Shown here in pieces: positions 10,626 through 21,440 of a stretch of 64,000 bases of DNA. Where the stretch lies: contig CAUYUJ010012592.1 in the NCBI GenBank assembly GCA_963575745.1, positions 59,510 through 123,509 on the forward strand. The letters are read 5' to 3'. Source of the DNA: Prorocentrum cordatum. Taxonomy: Eukaryota; Sar; Dinophyceae; Prorocentrales; Prorocentraceae. Within the stretch, counting starts at the first letter, position 1. Each line of letters begins with the position of its first letter. The notes beneath the pieces are model-generated. The model was not told the origin of the DNA. It saw only the letters and a program-made list of their open reading frames with translations, and did not search any database. Both the position numbers and the translations under genes were made by a program.

Positions 10626-11036
10626 TGGACCCGACACGTCACGCGGGAAGATGCCGGGAGCCCCATGGGGGCACGCGACAAGCGCCGGGAGATTGGGCAA
10701 TTTGGGGTCCGGGCCTCCGGAAGAGTCCGCATGATTGGGGGCTGAGGCTTAAGGGATTAGGCCTAGGCTGCCGGCGGCCTGCCGCAGCCAGCCTGACACT
10801 GTCGGCTTCGCTAATTAACTGATTTGGGCTGCGCGCCACTGGCGCGCTGGCAGAGGCAAGGCCACCAGCACGCCTACCTCTTTTCACCTTTTACCTGAGG
10901 GCACTCCAACTCGTGCCTCGGGGCACGGTGGCGGGTCAGCCCGTCCAAGACATAACTGAACACCCAGGGCTTTCCATCAAGCCTGCCAGCATTCTGCGCG
11001 CTCCCTTTCTGAAGTCACAAGGCAACCGTCGGTTTC

Positions 11037-11214
11037 TGGCCATTCATTACCAGCCTGGAACCTATCCCTATCCCCATGTCGGGCATCGCCTCGTCACGAT
11101 GGCGATCTTGGGGATTCCCAGAGTTTCTGAGGGTGCATCCCTAAGATTGTCATCGCCTTATGGCGTGTCAATATCAGGGATAGGGGTAAGTTCGAGGCTG
11201 GTTACTTCAGGCCA
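11037..11214. mobile_element. 178-bp foldback element
   Basis: The left arm starts TGGCC and runs through ACCAGCCTGGAACC and CTATCCCTATCCCC. The reverse complement of the right arm runs TGGCC, AACCAGCCTCGAAC and TTACCCCTATCCCTG. Pairing continues, less well, through CGATGGCGATCTTGGGGAT against CGATGACAATCTTAGGGAT, leaving a short centre. No clear target duplication is seen, so the transposon assignment is inferred from structure alone. Confidence 0.65.
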
Positions 11215-11636
11215 CTCGCGCGCGCATGTCGAAAACGTGCAACCGCCATCGCGCGCCCATCAACTCCGTCGAACATTACCATGCGGGCCACGAGCTCGCG
11301 TCTCCGCCGGCGCTCGTCGAGAGCCGTCCAGCACAGTTTGTTTTTTCATGGTTTTGGCACGGGGGTGTTCAACGCATGCGAGCTCCCAAGAGCTCGGGGG
11401 TGGACAGACCTCCTACCCTGACACGTCGATTAAGGAATTGGCCGTTCTCGGTTCGCGAGAGGTCGTCGCGGCCGTCATTTATGCGGGTCCAGGTCCGTCG
11501 GTTTCGGTCCCAGGCCGTTTTCACTAACGGGAGGTCTACTAAAAGGAGGTTTGTCCACCGCCGAAGAGCTGTCAATGAAAACATGTCAGGTGTTCGAGTT
11601 TTTGGGCGCGCCCTTTTCATCATGCTCGCCAGAACA

Positions 11637-11898
11637 ATCATTATCATCATCGTCGCAGTCGTCGTTATCATTCTCATCATCATCATCACCATCACCATCA
11701 CCATCCTAATCCTCATCCTTGCCACCATCATCCTCATCACTTCCATCACCATCACCACCACCATCGTCCCACCATCATCATCCTCATCATCATCATCAGC
11801 ACCACCAGCACCATCTCCATCATAATCGCCAGCTTCGTTGCCACCGTCATTATTATCACCACCAGCTTCATCACCATAACCATCGTCGTCGTCGTCGA
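11637..11898 (+). repeat. ATC/CAT trinucleotide array
   Basis: Degenerate CATCATCACCATC-type triplets over about 260 bp with unique interruptions. Confidence 0.9.
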
Positions 11899-12455
11899 CT
11901 TGGTATCGTCCCAATCTCCATTGTTTTCGCCATCGGTATCCACGTTATCGCTACTATCATCGCCATCCTCTTTGGCGTCTCGGTCGTCAACACTGTTTGA
12001 CGAGCTGCAGCACGAATTTGGCCTTGCGGTTGAGTTCCGCGCGCCCGTGGTCTCGTTGAGATGATGGCCATATGAGTTTTGCCGACAAATTGCGGTTCGG
12101 ATGGTGGGATGTTTGCACGAGCTCTGGAGTTGACGATGCGTAGACAGTCGAACCTGGGTAACATTTTGTGACACAGATATTGGAAGCGTTTCCATGGAAA
12201 TGCTTTTCCCGATTTGCATGTGTACTTGATGGTTTTCTTACGAGCAAAGGCTCTGTGCTTTCTGTGCGGTGCAACCCGCGAAGTGCAATCTGGGCATTGC
12301 AGCTCATGCGGCGTTCTACACGGGATGCATTCGGTGGCGTGCAAGCCGGGTGGTGCAATCTGCAAGGCCGTTTTGTGGGGCTCGTCGCCCAGGCGGTGCT
12401 AGTCGCGTGTGCAGGAAGGCGTACCACCATTGGGCCAGCGGGAGGGGGGTGGTCA

Positions 12456-12625
12456 CCACCTACCAAACCACCCCAACCCAGCCCGAAGGCCTCAATTTGC
12501 CCTCCATTTCCAGTGGGGGGGGGGGTCGGGGAACACTGAGAAAACACATATGGAACCCGTCCCCCCCCCACCCGAAATTCGGGTCTTCGGGTTGGGTTGG
12601 GGTGGTCTGATAGGTAGTCAGGTGG
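12456..12625. mobile_element. family C inverted-repeat element
   Basis: About 170 bp with long terminal inverted repeats. ACCACCCCAACCCAG followed by CCCGAAGGCC on the left pairs with ACCACCCCAACCCAA followed by CCCGAAGACC from the right (23 of 25). The outer parts CCACCTACC and CCACCTGACTACC also match. G-runs on both flanks hide any target duplication. Confidence 0.7.
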
Positions 12626-12755
12626 GGGGGTGGGACTCCCGAGGACTTCCACCGGAAGCCAAGCGGCCACTGGACATATGACAGCGCGCAGGGCGGGGCA
12701 GGCCGGTGCGGAGCCGTCGGGATCGGCAGGCACCCAGAGCTGTCCTGGGCCGTGT

Positions 12756-12923
12756 GACAATCAGGATGGGAAAAAACACAGACACAATTAATCGTCGATT
12801 CCTCAGAAAATGTAGGAAAATATGGGAAGTGGGGGGGACAAAAATCCAGAAAATATGGGAAAATATGGGGAATATGTTTATTTGTGTGCATTTATTTGTG
12901 TGCCCCAGGGCCCCTTCAGACAA
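12756..12923 (+). mobile_element. family A MITE, copy 2
   Basis: The element is 12761-12918 (158 bp), from TCAGGATGGG to CCCCTTCA, with a perfect 5-bp target duplication GACAA at 12756-12760 and 12919-12923. Internal landmarks match the copies at 8812 and 43701. Confidence 0.9.
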
Positions 12924-13780
12924 ACAGAGCCGACGGGGGAGGGGTGGAGCCACCGGAAGGCATGGGACACCTCATCTGCCCCTGCCGATCGTTCATCTGC
13001 TCTTCCTGGTTGGCAGAGTGCCCTCCCTGCCTGCTCGTTGGTCTGGTTCGCCCGGCTGTTTTGGAATTGCTTTTTTCCCAGGTGCCGATTTGCCTTGCCT
13101 GATCGTGTTCGCTTTCGTGCAGCAAGCGAAGGCGTGGGAGGCCGAGCGGCAACCAGCAAGCGCGGCAGGCAGGCACAAGGATGGCGAAGGCCACGTGCCG
13201 CTGCAGGAGGCCAGGTGGTGATGAGAGAGTTGGGGCGCGCAGGTCCAGTGGGGGGAAGCCACAGTCGAGCCGAGGAGGCGTACACGTGGGTCAAAGGCGC
13301 GTGCGTTGGCGGCGTGTCTCGTCCCCGTGCAGACATGGCGCGCGTCGTCGCCACAGCAGGCTGCGTCGGCCTCACGTTTCGGGGGTGCCCTCCCCAATCT
13401 GCGGAGCCGGGGCGCGCCAGATCCGCGGATCCCCTGCCCATGCTAGGTGTGCTCGAGTTCTGCTGACGTTGTCGGAAGCCCAGCGACGACCTGGCAGTGC
13501 GACACTCAGGTCCAGCGGTGGGTGGGGGGTGGGGGGAGAGGCCAGAGGCATCCAAACGGCGACGGCACAGTGCGACGCACAGGCTCAATTCCTCGGGGCG
13601 CGATCGGAGGCCTTCCGTGCAAACACTGAGTGGGGAACGTAGTATTGCGAAGGCCTCACGGCGGGTGCCACGACCACCACCACAACAACCACGGCAACGG
13701 CCAAAACCACGACCATGACCGCGACGACCACGGCGACGACCATTCAACAACTGAATGAACATCGCTGATGCTGCCCTCGT
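12924..13780. other. no supportable gene
   Basis: GC-rich, non-repetitive sequence. Open frames overlap on both strands without recognisable content. Confidence 0.4.
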
Positions 13781-13784
13781 GGGG

Positions 13785-13905
13785 TTCTCTCGGGAGTGCT
13801 CCTGGAGCTCTCTTCGGCCTCTGGGGGGCCTCTTGGGGGCTTCTTGGGCGCCTCACGCTTCTTGGGCGCCCCTTGGGACCTCCTGGGGGCCTCTTGGAGC
13901 GGAAG
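13785..13905 (+). repeat. CTTGG-family repeat
   Basis: Tandem GGGGCCTCTTGGGGGCTTC-type words. Confidence 0.65.
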
Positions 13906-14710
13906 GGATGCAAGAAACTGAAGGGGAAGCTTCTCTCAGGGAGGGGTGCTCCCCTCGGGAAGGGGGGGCGCAGAAGCCCTGGCCCCCCCCCTCCCCAGCG
14001 GGGGAGGGATCCAAGGAAGAGGCTTCTCTTCGACTCGGTCACGACGTTGCTCGAGTTTCTTCTGCCTGGAACGCTTGGTTCGGTAGCAAATCATGGGAGC
14101 CTTGTGTACCCTCGTAATTTTTTCTTTGGCGTCGATTTGCGTCGATTAGCGTCTGGGAGTCGATGCGATAGCGCCGATGCAGTGTTGGCTAGCGTGGATG
14201 CGCGCCGATTTAGCGTCGATTTAGCGTCGACTAGCGTCGATTCGCAAGAGCCGACAAGGTGGTACGGGAGGCTTCCATGTGTTGCCACCGAATCTTGGGA
14301 AGGATGGCCGACGGAATGGGGAAGAGTGGCGACGGCGACGACGACGACTCAAACGGAAAAGCCCCGCACACATGCCGACAGGGTCGGCGGGTACGGAATT
14401 CATGGGCTCTGGCATTTCTTTCCGTTTATTTTTCCTGGCACCTATTTTAAAACGACACAGAAAAGAAAGGACAGCTGTCGGGACAAGCCTGCCAGTTGGA
14501 GAGCGAGGAGCCGGATCATCCGCGACAGAATGAACGACCGGCACGAGGAGTGATGATTCCATTAGCTGGCGAATCGCGCACATATTCGGGTTCGGACGCG
14601 TGTCGCGCGCGTGCACGAAACTTGCATCTAGAATGGCTGATCGCGTCACGATCTGGCTGGCAGATTGCGTATTCGAAAAGCGCATGGTCTGACCAGAGTA
14701 TGGTTTGCAG

Positions 14711-14846
14711 GGATCCGTCAGCCCTTGTGTGGTGTATGCCGAAGGCGACGCGCGACGCGATCCAGCAGCACCCGCTCGAGTTCTACCAGAGCCTCCTGCA
14801 GTGGGTCAAACAGCACGACAAGGAACTGCTCGAGCCAGTCGCTTAA
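14711..14846 (+). CDS. terminal exon of an unidentified protein gene
   Basis: After a good acceptor (TGGTTTGCAG at 14701-14710), 136 bp encode a clean C-terminus ending in TAA at 14844-14846. The peptide begins DPSALVWCMPKATRDAIQQH, continues PLEFYQSLLQWVKQHDKELL and stops after EPVA. The alternation of aromatic, acidic and basic residues and the GC-rich third positions contrast with the translations around it. The pattern of a hydrophobic strand, then R-x-x-I, H-P-x-x-F-Y and L-L-x-W-V recalls small glycosyltransferase-like dinoflagellate proteins (DUF3431 type), but that is a weak memory-based resemblance. Upstream exons were not found within the window, so they may be distant or interrupted by repeats. 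Confidence 0.55.
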
Positions 14847-14865
14847 TCGCGGCATCGCACGGGCC

Positions 14866-14914
14866 GAGAGAGAGAGAGAGAGAGAGAGATAGAAAGAGAG
14901 AGAGAGAGGGATAG
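14866..14914 (+). repeat. GA dinucleotide microsatellite
   Basis: GAGAGA run with ATAGAAA interruption, 20 bp downstream of the stop codon at 14846 and therefore probably in that gene's 3' UTR. Confidence 0.9.
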
Positions 14915-15163
14915 AGCGCGCGTGTATTGCTGTTGCAGCTGCGCCGCTGTGGGGGACAGGGGCGGGGCCTCCGTGGTCGTGTGGCGTTCGTGGTCGTGTG
15001 GAGATTGCGTGGCCGATGTAGTGGTGGCCGTGTTCGTCGGGCAGGAGTGGCTCCACCGCCAGAGTATGTCAATGTCCACCGCTGCGGAACCGTGCCCCAG
15101 GAATTCGCGGAATGGCAGATTTGGATATCCTGGGTCACCCTCCTCCTCTTCCTCCTCTTCCTC

Positions 15164-15316
15164 TGTTGAATTCCTAAGGGATAGGCAACAATGTCACCAC
15201 GTTTCGTTACTGCTGCTGCCGTCATCGGCCTCGCCGCTGACGTTTCGACTCGAAGAGCTCGTGAGCATACGCGCGAACGACTTCCATATGCGAGCGGGCG
15301 GCAGCCCGCCAGTTGA
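15164..15316 (+). repeat. left LTR
   Basis: 153 bp. The shared core includes GTCACCACGTTTCGTT, CTGCTGCTGCCGTCATC and CGCTGACGTTTCGACTCGAA. Its divergence from the right LTR indicates considerable age. Confidence 0.9.
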
Positions 15317-15331
15317 TGGTACGCGGAGTGG
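15317..15331 (+). other. primer binding site
   Basis: TGGTACGCGGAGTGG directly follows the left LTR. The leading TGG complements a tRNA CCA tail, as required for minus-strand priming. The tRNA species is not identified. Confidence 0.65.
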
Positions 15332-15597
15332 TCCGGTTCGCCGCGGTCTGCTCCCGCCTCCGCGCGCCTACGCGGGGGATTGCGAGCCGCGCCCCGTGGC
15401 GGGGGTGGCCAGGCCTGCGGGGAGCAAGCTCGGCACCACGGCGCGGATTGTGGCGGACCCGCTCAAGCCGGACCGCCTGGGCGGAGTCCGGCGACTACGG
15501 CAGCGTGGCGCGGCAGCCGCGTGTGCAGTTTCGGTTCTGGCGAGCTTGATAGCGGCTGTTCATACGAGCAGGACCACTGCAATTCCGAGAAGCTCCA

Positions 15598-16260
15598 TTG
15601 CAAGAGCATCAAGACATACCCTTTGAGAAGGACATTCCTTTCTACGACGGTGATCCTGCGGTGTTCGAGGAGTATCAGGAGCGGGCCAAGGACGCGTTCT
15701 ACGGTCGCAGTGGTGACGAGGAGCAGATTGCGACTCCCGTCAACCGGAGGAATGGCCTCTCGGGCACGGCGTACGATTCGGTGAGGTCGCTGAGGCACGA
15801 GGAGCTGCCGACCTACGCGACCAGAGGCAAGGGCGGCGGCACGGCGATAAAGAGGGCGCCCACCGAGGGCCTGGAGCTGCTGCTGAGGACGCTTGGCGAA
15901 TCAGTCCTGCAGGAGAGGCCCGCACGGGCGGCGGAGCCGTTCGACGGGCGCCTTGTACGACAAGGGCGTATGGCGAGGCCTGGGGGGGAGCACGCAAGGA
16001 GTACATTATGCGTCGGACGAAGGTGTTCGACGACCTCAGGAAGGTATCCCAGGATACCAGCACCTCCGACGACCTGCAGGCCTACGTATCGCTGAAGTTC
16101 TCAGGGCTCGACAAGTCAGACCACGCCATCATCGTCAGAAGTGCAGGTGGTAAGTGCGACAAGGACGCTTTCGCGAAGGCACTGAGGATGCAGCACTGGG
16201 GGGTCCACGAGCGTGAGCGCAGCAACAAAAAGGACGGCATGCAGGAGACGCAATGCTCGG
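15598..16260 (+). pseudogene. copia Gag remnant
   Basis: The first frame carries DIPFYDGDPAVFEEYQERAK and then QIATPVNRRNGLSGTAYDSV, the pattern of Gag in dinoflagellate copia elements. Reading shifts frame near 15950 and continues with YIMRRTKVFDDLRKVSQDTS and then DKDAFAKALRMQHWG up to about 16200. Gag would form the particle that packages the element RNA. The frameshift prevents a continuous product. Confidence 0.75.
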
Positions 16261-16666
16261 ACCCGGGGCCGCAGCGGTTTCAGCATGGCCAGTATCTCTC
16301 CCGCTGAGCTTGGCAGGCCGAGCGCGACGACGACCGCGAGCGCTACGACGACGACGGCCATGCCCAGCGCGACCCCTCGCGCGATGGCCAGTCCCTGGAA
16401 GAGGAGATCTACCTCGGCGAGGAAGAAGCTGCTCTTGAGGAAATCGACGAGATGGATCTGGGGGCGGCGCAGAGCTTCGCGGTGATCTTTCAGAGCAAGC
16501 AGATGTTTATTGCCCGAGGCGGAGGGCGAGGTGGCAAGGGGGGGGAGGTCATGGACGCAGTCGCGGAGGAGGTCGCGGCGAAGGAAGTTCCAGCTCTCGG
16601 GGCCAGCCTCGGGCGGGCAGCGCCCTCGGGGACAGCGGAGAGCGACGGGCGCGCATCGGGAGGCTG

Positions 16667-16735
16667 AAGAAGACGACTCGGTGTGCATCCTGTGGGCAGA
16701 TAGGGCGCTGGCGCGGTGGTCCAAGTTGCCCGAAT
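16667..16735 (+). pseudogene. Gag zinc knuckle remnant
   Basis: Reads KTTRCASCGQIGRWRGGPSC. This is a CCHC knuckle in which the histidine position is arginine, so metal binding would be lost. It lies between Gag and the protease-like region as expected. Confidence 0.65.
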
Positions 16736-17212
16736 TCATCGAGGTCGGCCGCGCCAGCGTCGGACCGACCCAAGAGCCGAGAGCAGCTACTTCAGCTTCA
16801 GCGACTTCAAGAGCGACTGCAGCAATGTCGGCGAGTCCAGGAGCAGGGTGGCGCCCCGACGGCCGAGGAGGACTCGCGCGAGGAGTGCCAGACCGAGGGG
16901 CACGTCTTCGTGGCGCACCCGGCGGACTTCGACCAGGACCTCAAGGGCCTCGACCTGGAGATCGCCCCCCTGGACAGCGAGATGATCATGGTGGGGGTGT
17001 CCAGGGGCTACGCGTCGCGCAGTTCGCGAGGTGGCCTCGCGGCGCGCGGCTGCGGCCGCTCTCTTATCAGGTCTGCGATGGCGAGCGACGCCGCCAGGTT
17101 CAGTGTGGACCAGTGCCGCTTGGCCTGGTTCTTGATCTACCTGGTGGCGCTCGGCGAGTGGCCCCCCCCCGCATCAGCCTGAGGACGGGGCGTTCCAGGT
17201 GCTGATGACGAA

Positions 17213-17960
17213 TTGTTTTTCGACGGTGCCGAGGTCTACGGATCGAGTTCCCTGGGCCCGCCTGGCACGGCCGTGCTCGACGCGGCCTGCCAGATGACCG
17301 CGCGCGGCACCCCCCGGAGGATCAGGCGCGAGAAGGAGCGTCAGGCGAGGGGGCTCAGGGCGGTTCCAAGGTCCCACCATGCCAAGTTTCGAGGCGTCGG
17401 CGGGGGCGCATGCAGCGATGCGGCGTGCAGCAGGCCAGCGGGCGTCGCTGGCAACCCCTTCGAGATCGAGTCCGCCGAGCTCGATCAGGGCGCCCCCCGG
17501 CTGATCTCTAAGGGCGCGAAATCCGAGCTTGGTTGTGATCGACGTGGCGAACGCGGTCGCCGACGTCGCAGGGATCGGCGCCTACGACGCGCCCCTCTTC
17601 AAGACGCGTGGCGGCCGCCTGGGCGTCGGCCTACTGGACTTCTCGGGCGCGGGCGTCTTCGGCCCCGAGTTTCAGGCCGATCGCGTGGAGGGGTGGGCCA
17701 GTGGCGGCTTCGACGCGGCGAGGTTTCCAAAGGCGGAGGTGGTGATGCCGACGATCGAGGTGATGGGGGCGGAGACGGTCTCCGATTACCCGAACAAGAT
17801 CGACTGGGATAGTTGTGAACCCATCAGGATGGCCGGCTCTAGACGCGCGAACAAGGTCAAGGCCGCGCGCGACGACCTGCGCACTATGGAGTCGAGGTCT
17901 CTCGACATCATGGCGGGCTTCGCTACCGGAAGGAGGCGACTGCCCAGAGTGGGGGCACTA
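17213..17960 (+). pseudogene. copia protease-like region
   Basis: PPGTAVLDAACQMTARG near 17250-17300 occupies the place of the aspartic protease active site (VLDTAC-type in these elements). Here T is replaced by A. RLISKGAKSELG and, in another frame, VIDVANAVADVAGIGAYDAP with GLLDFS resemble the C-terminal half of such proteases. At least one frameshift lies near 17525. Confidence 0.55.
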
Positions 17961-18859
17961 CTGGAGCAGCTCTTGTGCGGCCAGTTCGGCCTCGCGTTGC
18001 TTGCCTCCGCCGCCTTCGGCGGCGGCGCCGGGCGCGGGGGTGGGGGGTGAGCCGCGAGGAGGCAGTTGGTGGAGGGCTCCCTGCGCGACAATCATCGCGA
18101 TGCCTGGCGGCCCGCGGGGCGAGCGGGTGCGCGCGACATCTCGAAGGGCGGGGCCGCCGCGGGTGCAGTGTGCGAGGCGAGGGGTGCGACGGGGCCCCGG
18201 CTCGCGCTGTCCGACCAGGTCGTCGCCGATTGGGTGATGCGCGGCAGGCGCGTCTTGCTGGGGCAGCCCCTCGGCTCCAGCGCCTGCTTCGAGCTCGAGA
18301 TGAGCAGGGCCCGGGAGTTGGCGAGGAAGGGCCTGCTGCTGGAGCGCGCCCCCCACGGCTGCCAGCTCTGCCACGCGGGCGCAGAGACCGAGGGGCCGCG
18401 CTACAGGCCGACGAGGTCCCCGACGACCAGCGCGGCAGTCTACGAAGCGCTGCGGAGCGAGAAGTGCACCCGGGACTGCTGCCACCTGCCGCTGGGCAAC
18501 CAGAAGAAGACGCGCGCGGCAGCGAAATGGCCCGAGGAGTTGGACGGGCTGGCCCTGCGCGCGACCGAGCAGCATATCGACATCGACATGGCAGCCACGT
18601 GTCCGAGGGACTTGGGGTTCTGGAGAGCTACCCTGCCAAGAACCAGCCTGGGAACAAGAGAAGAAGGTTGCGTGGCAAGCGGCCAGTGAAGCGTCCTCCG
18701 GCTGAGGGCGGGGGTCAGTGGCCACGTGGGCCCGAAGTCCCACCCAAGGACGGGCCCGCAGTGGCCCCCGGCGGAGTTCGAGCAGTGCAGTCCGCTGGGC
18801 TCGACCCCGCACTATCGCGACGAGGAGGGGGACGCAGGGGAAGGTGGCTCACCTGCGAC

Positions 18860-19470
18860 CCTGCGGTCAGACGCGACATCAGGAACCTGCGCGCCACCTA
18901 TGGAAGCCCGACCAATGTGGCCCTGGTAAGGTGCCTGAGGAGGTCTGGCGCCAAGAAGGAGTTTCTGGACTGCGCGTGGGACTTTAGATGCGACGCCTGC
19001 GGCGTCATGATCAGGGCGAAGCACTTTTCCCAGTGCGGATGCCGGGGCGCTATCAGTTCCTGTGCCGCGTGATGCTCGACGCGCTTTTCGCCGGCGATGC
19101 GGGGGGAGGGGCGCGTGCTTTCCTCAGTGCCGTCTGCGACGGCGTCAGGTTCCAGGTCGTCTTTGTGCCTGCGTCGTGGCGCGCGCCCGCCGTCCGCCAA
19201 GGTGGAAGGGCGCGTTCCCCGCGGCGTGGGCCAGCTGGGCAGGCTTGCTGCAGTCCATCTTCGTTGATCGCGGCAAGAGTTTTCCGAGGAGTTTCTGGCC
19301 CACATGTTCGAGAGCGGCGTGGAGATGGAGAACGCGACTCTGGGGGCGCACGAGCAGCTCGGAAGGGTCGAGAGGCTTGGTGCAAGATGCGCAGATCACG
19401 AAGGAGTAGGATCGCAGGGCCCTCTGCGGGGTCATTAACCAGGTGCGCAATGAGACAGTGATCTACGACG
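18860..19470 (+). pseudogene. copia integrase remnant
   Basis: VRRDIRNLRATYGSPTNVAL and later RCDAC (about 18870-19005) correspond to the pre-integrase zinc-binding region, whose histidines appear lost. VMLDALFAGDAGG, LSAVCDG and RFQVVFV follow, then SIFVDRGKSF near 19255, and GVEMENATLGAHEQLGRVER in another frame near 19320-19380. These are the three acidic positions of a DDE core in the right order, split over several frames. Confidence 0.75.
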
Positions 19471-20110
19471 TCTACGCACCTGCCAACTCGGCGCTCGCGA
19501 CTTGCGAGCGCCGGGGTCGATTCTTCAGGGCGGAGAAGCTGAGCAGCTACAGGCGCAGGAGGCAGCTCTCGACTTGGGCTCGGTTATGGCATCCAACCTA
19601 CTTCGCCGCAAGTGCGCCAATGTCGCCTTCGTGAAGATGGAGGGCGACAGCCGTGCGAGGAGAGCGGGCTTCGGCCCCGCCGCTGGATGGGCGCAACGTG
19701 GTGCCCATCGGGCCCCGACAGGGAGAAGACTTCACTCCTGGAGCCCCTGAGCTCGAGTCTGTGGCTGCAGTTCAGGATCCAGTGTGGCGTTGCGAGCGGG
19801 GCCAAGCTCGGACCGAATCTGACCCTGTTCCTGGTGACGTTGGCGAGAGAGAAGAGGATAATATTGATGGGGATATCGAGCCCACCATCGCTCCACGTCC
19901 TACTGAACTACCCGATCCGCAGCGGGCCCGAGCCCGACATTCCCGTGGCGGTGGGCCCATGGCTGGAGGATCGCGCCTTCTCGAGCTCGACGCGGGCGCG
20001 GTCTACCACGCCTGGGTCAGTTGCGCGTGGCGCGCTGGACGGTCGAGAGGCAAGGAGATCCATCTGATGGGCCTGGCCAAGACGGTGAGGAGTGAGCTCG
20101 CCGCGAGCGT
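19470..20110 (+). pseudogene. copia integrase C-terminal and linker remnant
   Basis: AEQLQAQEAALDLGSVMASN and AKVAFVKMEGDSRARRA-like peptides (here CANVAFVKMEGDSRARRA) at 19530-19670 are characteristic of the linker after the integrase core in this element group. A long acidic/proline-rich open stretch then runs to about 20000. Frames change several times. Confidence 0.6.
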
Positions 20111-20149
20111 GGCTAAGGAGTCGCACAATTGGCGCAGACCCAGGGCGGC

Positions 20150-20446
20150 GACCGTAGTTACGGGGAACGACGAGAAGGAGTTACTCGCCAGGGCGAAGCC
20201 GTTTCCGTCGAAATGGGTTCATGCCAACTGGAGCGAATACGACCCGAAGTTGCCTTTCAAGGCGAGTTCGTGGTTGGTGGCGGTCGGCTGCTACGAGTCG
20301 ATGCCGCCCGTGCCGAACGGTGCCGCCGTGCAGATGAGCGTAGGAGTCAGGCCAGTGCCCGAGCAGGTGACTTGCAGTTACCATGTGCAGCCCCTTTCGG
20401 GTCATTCTCCGCTGAATGAAGATTTACTTGCTGCCGCACTTCGGTG
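20150..20446 (+). pseudogene. truncated reverse transcriptase start
   Basis: PFPSKWVHANWSEYDPKLPF followed by KASSWLVAVGCYES matches the start of a copia-type RT (the P-S-K-W, Y-D-x-x-L-P, K-A-x-x-x-L-V-A pattern). The sequence then changes character at about 20305, and the catalytic YxDD region and the RNase H are absent before the right LTR begins 15 bp after the stop codon. An internal deletion removed them. Confidence 0.6.
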
Positions 20447-20460
20447 ACAGCGAGGACGGG

Positions 20461-20615
20461 TGTTGGAATCTTATAACGGGTAGGCGACACTGTCACCACG
20501 TTTCGTTGCTGCTGCTGCCGTCATCTGTCTCGCCGCTGACGTTTCGACTCGAAGAGCTCTTGATCATGCGAGCGAAAAGCTTTCATATCCGGGCGGGCTG
20601 GAACCCGCCTGTTGA
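20461..20615 (+). repeat. right LTR
   Basis: 155 bp, starting TGTTGGAATC. GAGGACGGG (20452-20460) immediately before it is the likely remnant of the polypurine tract. Confidence 0.9.
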
Positions 20616-20716
20616 TCCTCCTCCTTCTCCTTCTCCCCGTCCTCCCCCTTCTCCCCCTCCTCCTCCTCCTCCTCCTCCTCCTCCTCCTCCTCCTCCTCCT
20701 CCTCCTCCTCCTCCGC
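20616..20716 (+). repeat. CCT microsatellite
   Basis: CTC triplets continuing from the LTR target duplication. The left flank of the element (about 15139-15163) is also CCT-rich, so the element split an existing array. Confidence 0.95.
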
Positions 20717-21440
20717 TTCCTCCTCCTGCCCCAGAGGGGCGCCCCCATAAGCGGGGTGTCGGGCCAAAGTGCCCCCTAGTGCAGGCGGGGGGCACCGGGC
20801 CTTCGGGGTCCAAGCCCCCGCGAACGGGCGTTCCTTCCCGGGGGACTGCCAGGTCCCGTGGCCTTCCCCAGGGCGGTGCGGGAGCTCACTCCCCGCGCTC
20901 GCCGCCTTGGGGCGGGACTGGCGGTCCTTCTCCCCGTCGTGTCGTGTCGTTGTCGTTGTCGTCGTCGTCGTTTCGTGGGTCCTGGGGTCCGGGTCCTTTT
21001 TTTGCCCTGCCCCTTGGGCGTGCGGGTGGCACTGCCGTTCGGCCTACCCCTTCGTGGGGGCGGTTCCGTTCGGTTGGGGCCTCCCGCCTTCCCGTGGGGC
21101 GGAGCCTTTTCCCCGTCGCGCGCGGGCGGTCTCGCTCGTCGCCCGCGTGGGCGGGGCGCCGCGGCCGCGCCGTCGGCCGTGCGCGACACGGTGTGGGCTG
21201 CCGCGCGCTGTGGAGAAACAAAACAAATCCTCCTCCTCCTCCTCCTTCTCCTCTTCCTCCTCCTTCTCCTCCCGTGGGGGCGCGACGAAGAGTGCGCTCC
21301 GCGCTGCGCGGTCTGGGCCAGACTGGCTGCCCCGCTCCAAAGGGGGGGGGGTGTCGCGAGAGCGCGCCAGCGCGAAGGTGGTCGCGCATCGTTCGGGGCT
21401 CGAGACACGTGGGTGAATTGTCAGGCGATCAAATATGGAT
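20717..21440. other. GC-rich unique sequence, no gene
   Basis: No exon or element is supported. A GTCGTTGTCGTCGTC run lies at 20940-20975 and a CTC microsatellite at 21228-21275. Confidence 0.5.

Larger units (their letters stand above)
15159..20620 (+). mobile_element. decayed Ty1/copia LTR retrotransposon
   Basis: The element is 15164-20615 (5.45 kb). Two direct repeats (15164-15316 and 20461-20615) start TGTTG and end GTTGA and agree at roughly four of five positions, with an almost identical centre. TCCTC lies just outside both ends (15159-15163 and 20616-20620). A tRNA-type primer site follows the left LTR. Gag, zinc knuckle, protease-like, integrase and a short reverse-transcriptase start occur in copia order on the plus strand. 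The coding region is broken by many frameshifts, and most of the reverse transcriptase and the RNase H are missing, so this is an old, dead copy. The insertion site is a CCT microsatellite. Confidence 0.9.

Noticed and set aside
12444-12634. GGGGGGTGG on both sides of the family C element as a target duplication
   Set aside because: G-runs are low complexity, and taking them as flanks would disrupt the terminal pairing.
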